NCBI RefSeq assembly: GCF_001404515.1
Contig: NZ_CXWE01000011.1
Coordinates: forward strand, 62,001 to 126,000
Reading direction: 5' to 3'
Source of the DNA: Roseibium album
GTDB lineage: Bacteria; Pseudomonadota; Alphaproteobacteria; Rhizobiales; Stappiaceae
DNA: 64,000 bases
The position numbers and the translations under genes were made by a program. The number at the start of each line of letters is the position of its first letter. Positions within the stretch are counted from its first letter, which is position 1. This document shows positions 54,155 through 63,314 of this stretch, piece by piece. The notes beneath the pieces were generated by a model. That model was not told where the DNA came from. It made no database searches and was given only the letters and a program-made list of their open reading frames with translations.

Positions 54155-56404
54155 GTGTGGCGTTTCTTTTCGAATTTCAACAAACAGCAGTCGGATTTGT
54201 TTACGGTCAGTCACTGGGACAATCAGGCGCTGCTCTGGATCTGCTTTTCGTTTGCTGCCGGGATTGCAGCTTACGTTTTGCTGCCGGTGGAACCTTTCTG
54301 GCCTTTTCTTGTGCTTACGCTTCTGGTGTGCGCGCTGTTTTCGGTCTGGCGAGGATACCGCGACAGACTAAATCCGCTTATCCTTCTGGGCGTTGCCTTC
54401 TGGGCCGGGCTTACCTGCGCTACTCTTCGAACAGCCTATGTCAGCGCTCCGCGTCTTGGCGAAGAAATGAACGTTTCCCTGACCGGCCGTGTCCTTGAAC
54501 GACTGGAAAGAGCCAACAGTGTCCGATTGGTTCTCGCCGTTGAAACGATCAATGATCGCCCGATTGAGGATATTGTCTTTCCGGCGAAAGTGCGTGTCAG
54601 CGTTCCTGCTGCAACGCTGGCAAATTCCGGAAACAGAGTGCGATTACGCGCACGTCTTTTCCCGCCGTCAGGTCCAGTCCTGCCTGGCGGGTATGATTTT
54701 TCCTTTCGTGCGTTCTTTTTGCAGATTGGCGCTACCGGGTTCAGTTTTGGAGCGCCGCAGTTGCTTTCAGATGGCGAAATGCCTGTCTGGCAAAAGGCCG
54801 ATGTTCTGATTCAGGTCTTACGTCAACGGATTGCTGACAGGATAGCGACACATCTGCCCGCAGAACAGGAGACTGCTCTTGTTGTTGCCCTGCTTGTGGG
54901 AGACCGCAGCGGGATTGACGAGACCCAGGAGGAAAACCTGCGAGCGGCGGGCTTGGCCCATATCCTGGCGATATCTGGACTTCACATGGCGCTGTTCGCC
55001 GGTGGTGCATATGCCGCTGTTCTGTTTCTTCTTGCTCTTCTGCCGCCGTTGACCCTGCGTTGGCCAATTCACAAGTTTGCAGCCGTTGCAGCTCTTCTGG
55101 CGGCTATTTTCTATCTGGCCGTATCAGGTGCTTCTGTCGCGACACAGCGCTCGTTCCTGATGATCACGCTTGTGTTTCTGGGGATCCTCGTCGGACGCAG
55201 GGGGTTAACTCTGCGTAGCGTCGCGCTTGCCGGTTTGCTGTTGCTGCTGCTTGCCCCGGAGAGACTGTTTTCCCCCGGTTTCCAGATGTCTTTTGCCGCG
55301 GTCATTTGCCTCGTAGCTGTTTACGAAACGTGGCGCGATCGCCGCGAGCCTTTTGCCGGGAAAAACCGGCGTCAGCAAAAACTGCCAGGCCGTGTCGGGT
55401 CCACCATTTCAAACTGGATGGTCGGCCTCGTCATCACCGCGCTTGTTGCCGGCCTGGCAACAGGCATCATCGCCGCATATCATTTTGGCCGCGTAGCGCC
55501 TCTCGGCATGCTGGGCAATCTTCTCGGCATGCCGGTATTCACCTTGCTGGTGATGCCGATGGGTGTTCTCGCAATGATAATGATGCCTTTCGGCCTGGCA
55601 TCCCTTCCTCTTGCGGCCATGTCCCTAGGGATCACTCTCTTGCTCAAGATCGCGGCCTTCGTTGCCGAACTTGACGGAGGCGCCGGCGCAATCGGACGCT
55701 TGACTGCATTCGAGGCGTTTGCCTTTTCGATCGCACTCTTTGCCTGTCTGCTACTGCGGGGACGGTGGCGATCATGTGCATTGGTACCGTTCACAGTCGG
55801 GTTGATTCTGGTTCTGTTTTCTCAGCCCCCTGATGTTCAAATTGCTGCCACCGGAACAAGGATATCGGCGAGGGACATCAACGGAGATCTGAATTGGCTC
55901 GGCGGAAGGCGAACGTTCCTGGTTGATGTCTGGTATCAGACCGAAGGTGTTCCAGCGCACGAAATCATGTCGTACAAGATGAAATCGCCCCAAAAGACAT
56001 GCGATCCGGATGGGTGTGTCATCAAGGCATATACAGCTCGAGGGGGAGACGAGGAGCTGGAACGGCCTCCCGCACCGCTTCTGATAGCAATGCCCAAATC
56101 GCAGAAAGCACTTGCGCTGGATTGCAGGTATGCCGATCTGATCGTAAGCGATCTAATCGTGCCGGCGACATGCGGGGCAAAGCTGGTTATCGACGGCGGC
56201 ACAAGGCAGGTCAGGGGCGCAGTCTCGCTCTGGTTGAGCGCGGAGGTTCTCCCCGAGATCAATTCTTCTCCAGATACTCCAGCCACTTATGATGACACCG
56301 AGATTGCCAACGCAATCCATGTCGCCAAGATTCGATATGCAATCGCTGCAGCGCCACGACCATGGCACGAGCGAGGGGGTGTGACGCGCGCCGAATTGCA
56401 ATGA
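54155..56404 (+). CDS. comEC: ComEC/Rec2 family DNA-uptake channel protein
   Basis: This polytopic membrane protein of about 749 residues has an N-terminal DUF4131 region (WICFSFAAGIAAYVLLPVEP). A Competence domain follows (GLAHILAISGLHMALFAGGA with the hallmark SGLH, then LFSPGFQMSFAAVICLVAVY). The C-terminal part is a reduced, metal-motif-lacking version of the beta-lactamase-like domain (DCRYADLIVSDLIVPATC), common in alphaproteobacteria. ComEC moves single-stranded DNA across the inner membrane in transformation. The start is uncertain: the frame is open from TTG 53996, and GTG 54155 is chosen as the nearest candidate before the first membrane helix. Confidence 0.85.
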   Translation: MWRFFSNFNKQQSDLFTVSHWDNQALLWICFSFAAGIAAYVLLPVEPFWPFLVLTLLVCALFSVWRGYRDRLNPLILLGVAFWAGLTCATLRTAYVSAPRLGEEMNVSLTGRVLERLERANSVRLVLAVETINDRPIEDIVFPAKVRVSVPAATLANSGNRVRLRARLFPPSGPVLPGGYDFSFRAFFLQIGATGFSFGAPQLLSDGEMPVWQKADVLIQVLRQRIADRIATHLPAEQETALVVALLVGDRSGIDETQEENLRAAGLAHILAISGLHMALFAGGAYAAVLFLLALLPPLTLRWPIHKFAAVAALLAAIFYLAVSGASVATQRSFLMITLVFLGILVGRRGLTLRSVALAGLLLLLLAPERLFSPGFQMSFAAVICLVAVYETWRDRREPFAGKNRRQQKLPGRVGSTISNWMVGLVITALVAGLATGIIAAYHFGRVAPLGMLGNLLGMPVFTLLVMPMGVLAMIMMPFGLASLPLAAMSLGITLLLKIAAFVAELDGGAGAIGRLTAFEAFAFSIALFACLLLRGRWRSCALVPFTVGLILVLFSQPPDVQIAATGTRISARDINGDLNWLGGRRTFLVDVWYQTEGVPAHEIMSYKMKSPQKTCDPDGCVIKAYTARGGDEELERPPAPLLIAMPKSQKALALDCRYADLIVSDLIVPATCGAKLVIDGGTRQVRGAVSLWLSAEVLPEINSSPDTPATYDDTEIANAIHVAKIRYAIAAAPRPWHERGGVTRAELQ

Positions 56405-56496
56405 CGACGTGCAACCCTGCACGCCACCGCACTGCGATCCAGTTTTAGAATGCCGTTTCCGGCTTCAGCGAGAGCCGATGTGACCGGGCAGGGGTG

Positions 56497-57207
56497 TCAA
56501 TACTGACGAAACAGCGCAACCAGGCGACCTTGCACGCGAACTCTACCAGGTCCGAAAATACGGGTTTCGTATGCGGGATTGGCCGCTTCAAGGGCGATCG
56601 AGGCACCTTTCTTGCGCAACCGCTTCAAAGTGGCTTCTTCTTCGTCGACCAGCGCCACAACAATGTCACCACTGTCGGCACTATCCGTTCGCCTGATGAG
56701 CACGGTATCGCCGTCCAGAATACCCGCCTCGATCATGGAATCACCGCGCACTTCCAATGCGTAGTGTTCCCCTTTTCCAAGGAGTTCCTGAGGGACAGTA
56801 ATCGTATGGCTGTGTGTCTGAATGGCCTCGATCGGAACACCGGCCGCAATTCGACCCATAACGGGAATTTCGGTCGCGGCAACTTCAGGGGCAGGCGCGG
56901 TGCGCGCCGGCTCGGATTTCCCCAGTGACCCCTCAATAACCTCCGGTGAAAAACTCCCGCGGGGTCTGGGTGTTCCAAGACCCGGAGCAATCGAGTCCGG
57001 CAGCCGAACAACTTCCATCGCCCGCGCCCGGTTCGGTAACCGTCTGATAAAGCCACGCTCTTCAAGTGCAGTGATCAGCCGATGAATTCCGGATTTCGAT
57101 CGAAGATCCAGTGCGTCCTTCATCTCATCGAAAGAGGGTGGAACACCGGTTTCCTTCAGTCTTTCATGAATGAACATGAGCAGTTCATACTGCTTGCGCG
57201 TGAGCAT
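56497..57207 (-). CDS. lexA: SOS repressor LexA
   Basis: This 236-residue repressor has an N-terminal winged helix-turn-helix (MLTRKQYELLMFIHERLKET and SKSGIHRLITALEERGFI). A Pro/Ala-rich linker follows, then a self-cleaving peptidase domain with the Ala-Gly cleavage bond in MGRIAAGVPIEA, the serine in RGDSMIEAGI and the lysine in EEEATLKRLRK. RecA filaments trigger autocleavage and derepression. The first ATG with family similarity is 57207. Two SOS boxes lie in its own promoter, indicating autoregulation. Confidence 0.97.
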   Translation of the reverse strand: MLTRKQYELLMFIHERLKETGVPPSFDEMKDALDLRSKSGIHRLITALEERGFIRRLPNRARAMEVVRLPDSIAPGLGTPRPRGSFSPEVIEGSLGKSEPARTAPAPEVAATEIPVMGRIAAGVPIEAIQTHSHTITVPQELLGKGEHYALEVRGDSMIEAGILDGDTVLIRRTDSADSGDIVVALVDEEEATLKRLRKKGASIALEAANPAYETRIFGPGRVRVQGRLVALFRQY

Positions 57208-57253
57208 GTCGGCTTCCCCTGACCACAAGAACGGGCTGGTACAAATCAAGAAC

Positions 57254-57305
57254 AATCTACCTGTTCCCATTGTGTTCTGCAAGGGTAAATGTTCTCTTAC
57301 TGTTC
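57254..57305 (-). promoter_or_regulatory. lexA promoter with two SOS boxes
   Basis: On the minus strand, -35 TTGCAG (57277-57282) and -10 TAGATT (57254-57259) are 17 bases apart. A perfect SOS box GTTC-CCATTGT-GTTC (plus-strand reading, 57263-57277) fills the spacer. A second, GTTC-TCTTACT-GTTC (57291-57305), lies just upstream. Both match the alphaproteobacterial GTTC-N7-GTTC consensus exactly. Confidence 0.9.
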
Positions 57306-58003
57306 TATTCCGGTCCGACCGTAGCCGACTTGAATTCTCCGGCAACATTTTGCGGCATCGGGTCTTTTGGCACTGGGTCCCAACTTCAGTCTCAATTGGA
57401 TTCAGGTGTTTTTTGAATGTGTTGCGGACTGTTTTGGTATGCGCGGAAGGTCATTTCGCATTGTCGGGTTTCGGGTGTCGCAACAAATGGGCGACCGAAT
57501 ATTCTGTTGCCAAATGTTGTCGTCAGGCGACCAAGTTGGACGTGGCGCCAGTCAACTTAACCGAATTCGATTAATTCGATTCAAGTTATTTATTTTCGTG
57601 GATGATTGGTCCGCAGGCAATTCCCGAAAGGCGATTCCCAGCAGATGATTTCCGGGCGCGCCGATGTTTGCATCGTGGTTATTTGCCACAGTCCAATTGA
57701 AGTGTCTCCAGGACGGACTGTTGCAATCGGTTGCAACTCTGCAGGTGTCGAAGCGCCCGTTTCCGCGGAATTTTCGGGGATGTGGACTGGAGGTTCTTGT
57801 CGTTCAAGGCCGCTGCACTAATTATCGGTTGCAATTGAATTGCACTGCGACGATTCGTTTGCAGGAATTCGAACTTAATCTGGTATTTGAACTCCCTCAA
57901 TAACAGGCGAAGCCGAAATTCGAGGAACAGATCGATTGCTGACGTCGACTTCTCGATTAAATACTTGGGAATATCGGTAGCTTCGACAGGGTGGGGTAAG
58001 TAA
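57306..58003. other. Long intergenic region between lexA and the LuxR-type gene, rich in TTGCAA repeats
   Basis: No convincing gene is seen; short frames lack ribosome sites and family features. TTGCAA occurs at 57721, 57731 and 57829. A 15-base palindrome TGCAATT-G-AATTGCA lies at 57830-57844. CGAATT-N5-AATTCG lies near 57561-57577. These may be operators for the LuxR-type regulator. Confidence 0.4.
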
Positions 58004-58759
58004 TTGACCGAAGCAACTCATTCGCAACTCGAATCTGTTGTCGATTTCTATTCGTCGATAAACGAATTGCAAACCCCGTCCGAGCTTTACAGGAAATTGA
58101 AACTGATCGCTCAGGAATTTCAGTTTGATCATTACGTTGCACTGAACGTTCCTCAGGTTACCGAGAAATTTATTCGCCCCAGCTTCATTGCATCCAATTG
58201 GCCGCGGAGCCTGGTTGCCCAATATGATCGTTTGGGTCTGCTGGAAAACAGTCCAATCATCGACGGATTGCGAAGGAAACATACCCCGATCGTGGTGGAC
58301 CTCGAAGAAGGGGGCGTTCAGCGGCCAATGGACGAGCAAAGTGCCACCATCAGCCTGTTCCTGGAGCATAAAATGCCGCGCCATTTTTACGTTCCTTGTC
58401 ACGACAAGACCGGAAGGCGAGGAGCGATAGGGTTTTCCGGGACACGTTCACTACCTTCCCCTAGCGAAGGTGCGCTGTTGCACATGATGGGCCTCTACGC
58501 GTTTTCCCGCTTGTATGCGCTGATCAGCGAACTTGGAGACAAAACTGTCCTCAGTGCCAGGGAAATGGAGTGCCTGGTGTGGTCTGCAAGGGGCAAAACC
58601 TCCGCCGAATGTGCAGTTATCCTGGGTGTTGCCGAATCAACGGTCGCAGGCTACCTCGCTTCGCTCAGCAGAAAGCTGCACGCTCAAAACAAAGCTCAGA
58701 TGATTGCGATTGCGTACGAATTGGGGCTGATTTCTCATGCAAACATCAATCTGCGATAG
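58004..58759 (+). CDS. LuxR family transcriptional regulator (solo, autoinducer-binding-like domain)
   Basis: This 251-residue regulator has an N-terminal autoinducer-binding-type domain (about 20-165) and a C-terminal LuxR helix-turn-helix (LSAREMECLVWSARGKTSAE, VAESTVAGYLASLSRKL). TTG 58004 is the only plausible start, with GTGGGG upstream. Canonical ligand contacts are altered: the Trp57 equivalent is Leu70 and the Asp70 equivalent is Ser83 (in LLENSPII), while Tyr74 and Pro84 are kept. No luxI-type synthase is in the window. It may bind a non-AHL signal or none. Confidence 0.85.
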   Translation: MTEATHSQLESVVDFYSSINELQTPSELYRKLKLIAQEFQFDHYVALNVPQVTEKFIRPSFIASNWPRSLVAQYDRLGLLENSPIIDGLRRKHTPIVVDLEEGGVQRPMDEQSATISLFLEHKMPRHFYVPCHDKTGRRGAIGFSGTRSLPSPSEGALLHMMGLYAFSRLYALISELGDKTVLSAREMECLVWSARGKTSAECAVILGVAESTVAGYLASLSRKLHAQNKAQMIAIAYELGLISHANINLR

Positions 58760-59112
58760 TTTGCTGCGATGTGCGCAGGATTGCTGTGACCCCCCCCCTC
58801 GAAATTTGCAACCCGATTTGCAGGGCCGGTATTTACTTCGCCCAAACGGAGATTTTCAAGCAGATGACAAATAAATTTTTAGCTAAACTACTCAGAATTA
58901 CATTGTAAAAATTTTTCGATTAAATATGATTTATTTATGATTCTATTTGATGTTTCAGAGAAATCATAAAATATTACTTTTTCGATGGTGTATTTCATTT
59001 CTGTGTTCATTTGCGGACACATAGTTTTGTGAACAGTTGGCTGTTGTCTGTGGAGTGATATGTCAGATGCTATCAATCAGGATCAGTGCGATACGTTCCC
59101 GTCGGTCGGGTG
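58760..59112. other. AT-rich convergent intergenic region after the LuxR-type gene
   Basis: A run of nine C (58790-58798) lies 31 bases after the stop of the LuxR gene. 58860-58985 is strongly AT-rich. No gene or clear terminator was found. A frame at 59060-59242 has GGAG in front but runs antisense into the chemoreceptor gene. Confidence 0.4.
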
Positions 59113-60453
59113 TCAGCGGATTTGTCTGACCGAGTTGAAGAAGCCAGTTATCTCCGACGATATCGTCTCGACGCTCTGCTCCATCTCCTGTGCGGCTGTC
59201 AAAAAGGTGTTGCTTGTATCGTCTGCGGAATCGATAGCCTGAAGGACACCGGAAATGTTTCCTGTAAGAACGTTCGTGCCGTCGGCAACGGTTTGTACGC
59301 TTGCGGAGATTTCGCCAGTTGCCGCACCTTGTTCTTCGACCGCGGCGGCAATTGACGCCGTCATTTCGTCGAGTTGTCTTACAACATTGGCGATGGTTCC
59401 GATCGAGGAGACCGCGTTTGTTGTGGCGCCCTGAATTTCCGCTACCTGGTGGCTGATTTCTTCGGTTGCCCTGGACGTCTGTGTCGCGAGTTCCTTTACC
59501 TCCGCAGCGACGACCGCAAACCCTTTTCCTGCGTCACCGGCTCTTGCAGCCTCTATGGTTGCATTGAGTGCCAACAGATTGGTTTGTTCTGCAATTGCTT
59601 GAATAAGCCCAATCACGTCTCCAATTTTCTGGGCAGCCCCGGAGAGACTTTCCACTTCTCCGCTTGTGCTCTCGGCATTCGTGCGCGCCTGGTTTGCGAT
59701 TTGCGAGGCACCGGTCACCTGTTTGGATATCTCCAGTATTGAAGCTGAAAGTTCTTCCGTTGCGGAGGCTACTGTCTGGACGTTGATACCGGTTTCTTCC
59801 GATATAGCGGTTGCTGATCCGGTTTCGGATTTCGCGGATCCGCAGACCTGCAGGAGCTGCCCCGCGTCCTGAGCGACCGTACCGGCTCTGATGCCGATAT
59901 TTGCCAGGGGTTCTTCGACCGACGCCTGGAATGTCTCGATGGCATCATCGAGTTCGCGTGTTCTGGTTTCCTGTGCCTCCATGAGAATCGCCTGATAGGT
60001 CGAGATGGCCATGTCCAGATCCAGAAGCACGGCTGTCGTTACATGAGACAGCGCGCGTGACAGTTTGCCGGGCGAGAAACGGAACTTCCGGACGACCAGT
60101 TCCTGCAGTCTGACGAGAACGAATTTGTACCCTGCGATGTACCATCTGGGTTCCAGGCCGATCCGGCTGTGTACGCGACCGATCCGGTTGATACTGGCTA
60201 CATAGTCATCATCAAAGCCTTGTAAAAACAGCTTTTCCCAATGTGCTTTCTGGGCGGTTTCCAGCCTGCCTTGCTGCTCTCCGATCATTGTCGCCAATTC
60301 TGAATACTGCAGCAGATGATCGTAGAAATCGGTCAGTATGCAATCAAGGTCATTTTCGATGACCGGCCAAAGAGACTGGAGCCCCAAAATGACAGTTTCG
60401 TCCACTTGCGCAAAGCGTAGGCGACAATCAAAAACTTCAACGTCCTGAGTCAT
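59113..60453 (-). CDS. Globin-coupled chemoreceptor (HemAT-like)
   Basis: This 446-residue soluble receptor has an N-terminal protoglobin domain (about 1-160). The proximal haem histidine is His95 in INRIGRVHSRIGLEPRWYIA. A methyl-accepting signalling domain follows (tip IAEQTNLLALNATIEAARAG). There is no membrane span, so it is a cytoplasmic oxygen or gas sensor for aerotaxis. ATG 60453 starts the family-like MTQDVEVFDCRLRFAQVDE; 15 upstream codons are open but unlikely. Its signalling half closely resembles that of the receptor at 48.1-50.5 kb. Confidence 0.92.
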   Translation of the reverse strand: MTQDVEVFDCRLRFAQVDETVILGLQSLWPVIENDLDCILTDFYDHLLQYSELATMIGEQQGRLETAQKAHWEKLFLQGFDDDYVASINRIGRVHSRIGLEPRWYIAGYKFVLVRLQELVVRKFRFSPGKLSRALSHVTTAVLLDLDMAISTYQAILMEAQETRTRELDDAIETFQASVEEPLANIGIRAGTVAQDAGQLLQVCGSAKSETGSATAISEETGINVQTVASATEELSASILEISKQVTGASQIANQARTNAESTSGEVESLSGAAQKIGDVIGLIQAIAEQTNLLALNATIEAARAGDAGKGFAVVAAEVKELATQTSRATEEISHQVAEIQGATTNAVSSIGTIANVVRQLDEMTASIAAAVEEQGAATGEISASVQTVADGTNVLTGNISGVLQAIDSADDTSNTFLTAAQEMEQSVETISSEITGFFNSVRQIR

Positions 60454-60714
60454 ACTGACAATCCCAATCTTGTGACATACGCCGACTGCAAGCCACACAT
60501 TTCCAGTTTGAAGCTGGAATGACTTCGATGCTGACGATGATCAGGGAACAATCAGGTCTTTCAGTGAAGAAAAGGTCGTAAGTTTCTTCTTGTTAAAACT
60601 TACAATTGCTACGTTGTAATACTTACTCTGATTGGTTGTTGCGTATGCGTATGTGCAGTAAGTGGGTAAATTTCATGTGTTTTCATTGCGTATATTACTT
60701 GGCGGACTGCTGTT

Positions 60715-61587
60715 TCAATTTTGCTTGCTTTCAATCAATAGGAGTTCGCAGGTCACAAGTGTCGGAGCTTCGCCTGCCTGCAATTTCCCCTGATGAAGCC
60801 GTCCATCCAGGTCAACACAGCGTATCGGGATTGCGCACTTGTTGTCGGCTTGTACTCTGCATGTCGGTTGAAGCAATATTTCTGAAATCAAACCCTTCAT
60901 TGGCGCTGCGTCCTCAAAAGCCGCTCCGGCGAGACTGCCAAGGCCGAGAACTTCTATGGATCTTGTGTTCAGGTTTTCAGACAGTTTCAGGATACTCACA
61001 GTCAGGTCTTCGAATGGAGCCAACGTCGAAATGAGCGCGTTCGGAACGATTTCCTCTTCGCTACTCTCAACGCCCCTGACCCTGAAAAGCGTAAACTCAG
61101 TTTCAGGGTCGGGCGCTGCAACAAAGGCGGCGCCTTTGATGCCGTAGCCGCTGATTTCCGTACCTTTTTTGAGTATCAGACTGTCCGGCAAAAGATGACC
61201 GAGGTGACCAACGCCACCATCATTCCAAAAGGCGTGAATATGAGCGAACCAGTCACCTTCCTTTCGTCCGACGATTGCGACTGCTTCTTTCAGTCTCGCA
61301 CCTTCAGATGATCTGGTATCGCTGTACCAGGCTGCATGTCTGCTATCGACCGCCCGGTCAGGCATCACATATCGAAATGATTCGAGTGACAGTCCGGAAA
61401 GATCCAGAACGGCTGAATGAAAGTCCCTTGTTTCAATCCAATCCGATATGGCTCTCAAGAGAGGGACGTTTTCGGGAGGTCTAAACGAAACCTTGTCCGC
61501 CCTGCCCAGTCTGTAGGGTAACCTGTCCGGGCATCTGGGGCCGGGATGTTGTATGTCACTCAGTTTTTTCGGTGCAGGGCGCCTCAT
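60715..61587 (-). CDS. PPC (DUF296) domain protein, tandem
   Basis: This 290-residue protein has a first PPC domain with the metal-type motif AHIHAFWND (His116, His118) and GHLGHLLPD (His131). The second half (about 165-288) has the same strand pattern, ending in CVDLDGRLHQGKLQAGEAP, but lacks the histidines. That makes it a likely tandem duplication with one degenerate copy. The start overlaps the stop of the acyl-CoA synthetase by four bases (ATGA), so the two are co-translated. PPC domains are known as trimers of uncertain function in bacteria; a role with the CoA ligase is inferred only from the overlap. Confidence 0.75.
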   Translation of the reverse strand: MRRPAPKKLSDIQHPGPRCPDRLPYRLGRADKVSFRPPENVPLLRAISDWIETRDFHSAVLDLSGLSLESFRYVMPDRAVDSRHAAWYSDTRSSEGARLKEAVAIVGRKEGDWFAHIHAFWNDGGVGHLGHLLPDSLILKKGTEISGYGIKGAAFVAAPDPETEFTLFRVRGVESSEEEIVPNALISTLAPFEDLTVSILKLSENLNTRSIEVLGLGSLAGAAFEDAAPMKGLISEILLQPTCRVQADNKCAIPIRCVDLDGRLHQGKLQAGEAPTLVTCELLLIESKQN

Positions 61588-63164
61588 ATCAGCCCCTGTT
61601 CGGTCAAATGCTCCCGGACGAGCTTCTTGGTAACTTTGCCGTAAGCACTGGTCGGCATCGCGTCGACAAAGAGATACCTGGCCGGCATCTTGTAGCGGGC
61701 GACCTTGCCGGTCAGAAACTCGGCAAGTTCAGCCTCCAGAGTTTGCAGTTCGACATTCGCGACACAGACCGCCAACCCGACTTCGCCCCATTGTGGGTCG
61801 GGAATTCCAATTATCGCAACCTCCGAAACACCGTGATGAGTGAGCAGAACTTCCTCGATTTCCTTCGGATAAACGTTGGATCCTCCGGAAATGTACATGT
61901 CCGAAGCGCGTCCGGTCAGATAGAGATACCGCTGTTCGTCCATGTGGCCCAGGTCACCTGTACGAAACCAGCCGTCTCGAAAGGACTTTGCGTTCGCGGC
62001 CTCGTCTTCCAGGTAACCGGAACACACCGCCGCGCCGATGACACAGACTTCTCCCGTTTCGCCGGGCGGAAGGATTGTTCCTTGCTCATCCTGAATACTG
62101 ATTTCGATCCCTGTTCTCTCTGTTCCGCATGTTCCGCTTCGTGCATGCGGCACGTCATCGGCGCAGTGGTCCTGCGCCCGCAAAACAGTGATGTTTCCGG
62201 TCACTTCGCCAAGGCCATAATACTGAACCAGAACGGCGCCGAGTTTGTTCAGTGCCTGTTTCTGGTCTTCCCGGTACATTGGTGCACCGGCATAAATGAC
62301 TTGGCGCAGGCTGGAATGGTCGTAGCGGTCGACAGCCGGGTCGTCGACCAGGCGTTTCACGATTGTCGGAACCGTGAACATGTTGGAAATCCGATGCTTT
62401 TCTATCAATTCAAATGCTTTTGACGGACTGAACCCTCCACCCGGCATCAGGACATGAGCGGACCCGACAGGCAATTGCGCGATCTGTTGCAGCCCTGCGC
62501 CATGCGAAAGAGGTGCAATGACGAGTGAAGCGTCCAATTCGCTGCTACCGGGAAGCAGGTCTGCAAGATAGTTCACGGTTACGAAACCGATCTGACCGTG
62601 GGTCAGGACAACGGCCTTGGGTCTGCCGGTGGATCCGGATGTAAAGAACAGCCAGCACGGGTCGTCATAGTCGACGGAAATGTCCTTGAACCGGTTCCCG
62701 AGGAAACGATCGATGAGCTCCTCATAAGAGCTGCCAAATGTTGACGCGCCGATAGTGACAGTTCCGGAAAGAGCCGGCTGTGCGTCCTGCACAGCCTTGG
62801 CCTGGTCCTTGAATTCGGCGTCACAGACAAAGACTTTTGCTCGTGCTTTCCTGCTGGCAAATGCCGTTTCTCCGGGCGCTTGACGAAAATTGCAAGGGAC
62901 CCAAACCGCACCCAATCGAAAGGCTGCGAGCATGATTTCGGTCATCTGATTGGAATTTTGCGCCTGAACGAGAATCCGATCACCTTTCGTGACCTCAAAT
63001 TCTTCCTGCAGCGAATGGCAAAGTGCCGAGACCCGACGGTCCAGATCCTTCCAGGTCCATGTCCGGTCTTCCCAGATGATTGCCGGTCGATCCGGCCAGC
63101 GGGCAGCGTTTCTGGTCAGATAGTGCGCCAGATTGGTTACGCGATTGGAACAGCGTTCCGTCAT
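61584..63164 (-). CDS. AMP-dependent acyl-CoA synthetase
   Basis: This 526-residue ANL-superfamily ligase has the P-loop motif LFFTSGSTGRPKAVVLTHG, the A5 region QYYGLGEVTGNITVLRAQ, the A7-A8 region FRTGDLGHMDEQRYLYLTGR, and the catalytic lysine of A10 in SAYGKVTKKLVRE. It activates a carboxylic acid to acyl-CoA via acyl-AMP. The substrate cannot be told from sequence; the family includes medium-chain and aromatic-acid ligases. It leads a two-gene operon with the PPC protein and is divergent from the hydrolase gene. Confidence 0.92.
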   Translation of the reverse strand: MTERCSNRVTNLAHYLTRNAARWPDRPAIIWEDRTWTWKDLDRRVSALCHSLQEEFEVTKGDRILVQAQNSNQMTEIMLAAFRLGAVWVPCNFRQAPGETAFASRKARAKVFVCDAEFKDQAKAVQDAQPALSGTVTIGASTFGSSYEELIDRFLGNRFKDISVDYDDPCWLFFTSGSTGRPKAVVLTHGQIGFVTVNYLADLLPGSSELDASLVIAPLSHGAGLQQIAQLPVGSAHVLMPGGGFSPSKAFELIEKHRISNMFTVPTIVKRLVDDPAVDRYDHSSLRQVIYAGAPMYREDQKQALNKLGAVLVQYYGLGEVTGNITVLRAQDHCADDVPHARSGTCGTERTGIEISIQDEQGTILPPGETGEVCVIGAAVCSGYLEDEAANAKSFRDGWFRTGDLGHMDEQRYLYLTGRASDMYISGGSNVYPKEIEEVLLTHHGVSEVAIIGIPDPQWGEVGLAVCVANVELQTLEAELAEFLTGKVARYKMPARYLFVDAMPTSAYGKVTKKLVREHLTEQGLI

Positions 63165-63314
63165 CCGAGTGTCATTCCCTTGTTCCTGATTGCCGTTCAG
63201 GGACGTTAGGCCGCTCTTGCATTATTTGACAAGCCATCCCGTTGCACCGCATTTCTAAACGCCCGCACTTTATGAAACATGTTTGGAAAACCACTTCCTT
63301 GCCGAGGCTTCTTG

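Noticed and set aside
59060..59242. 60-codon frame with GGAG before its ATG
   Set aside because: Most of it is antisense to the end of the globin-coupled receptor gene, and the peptide shows no domain.
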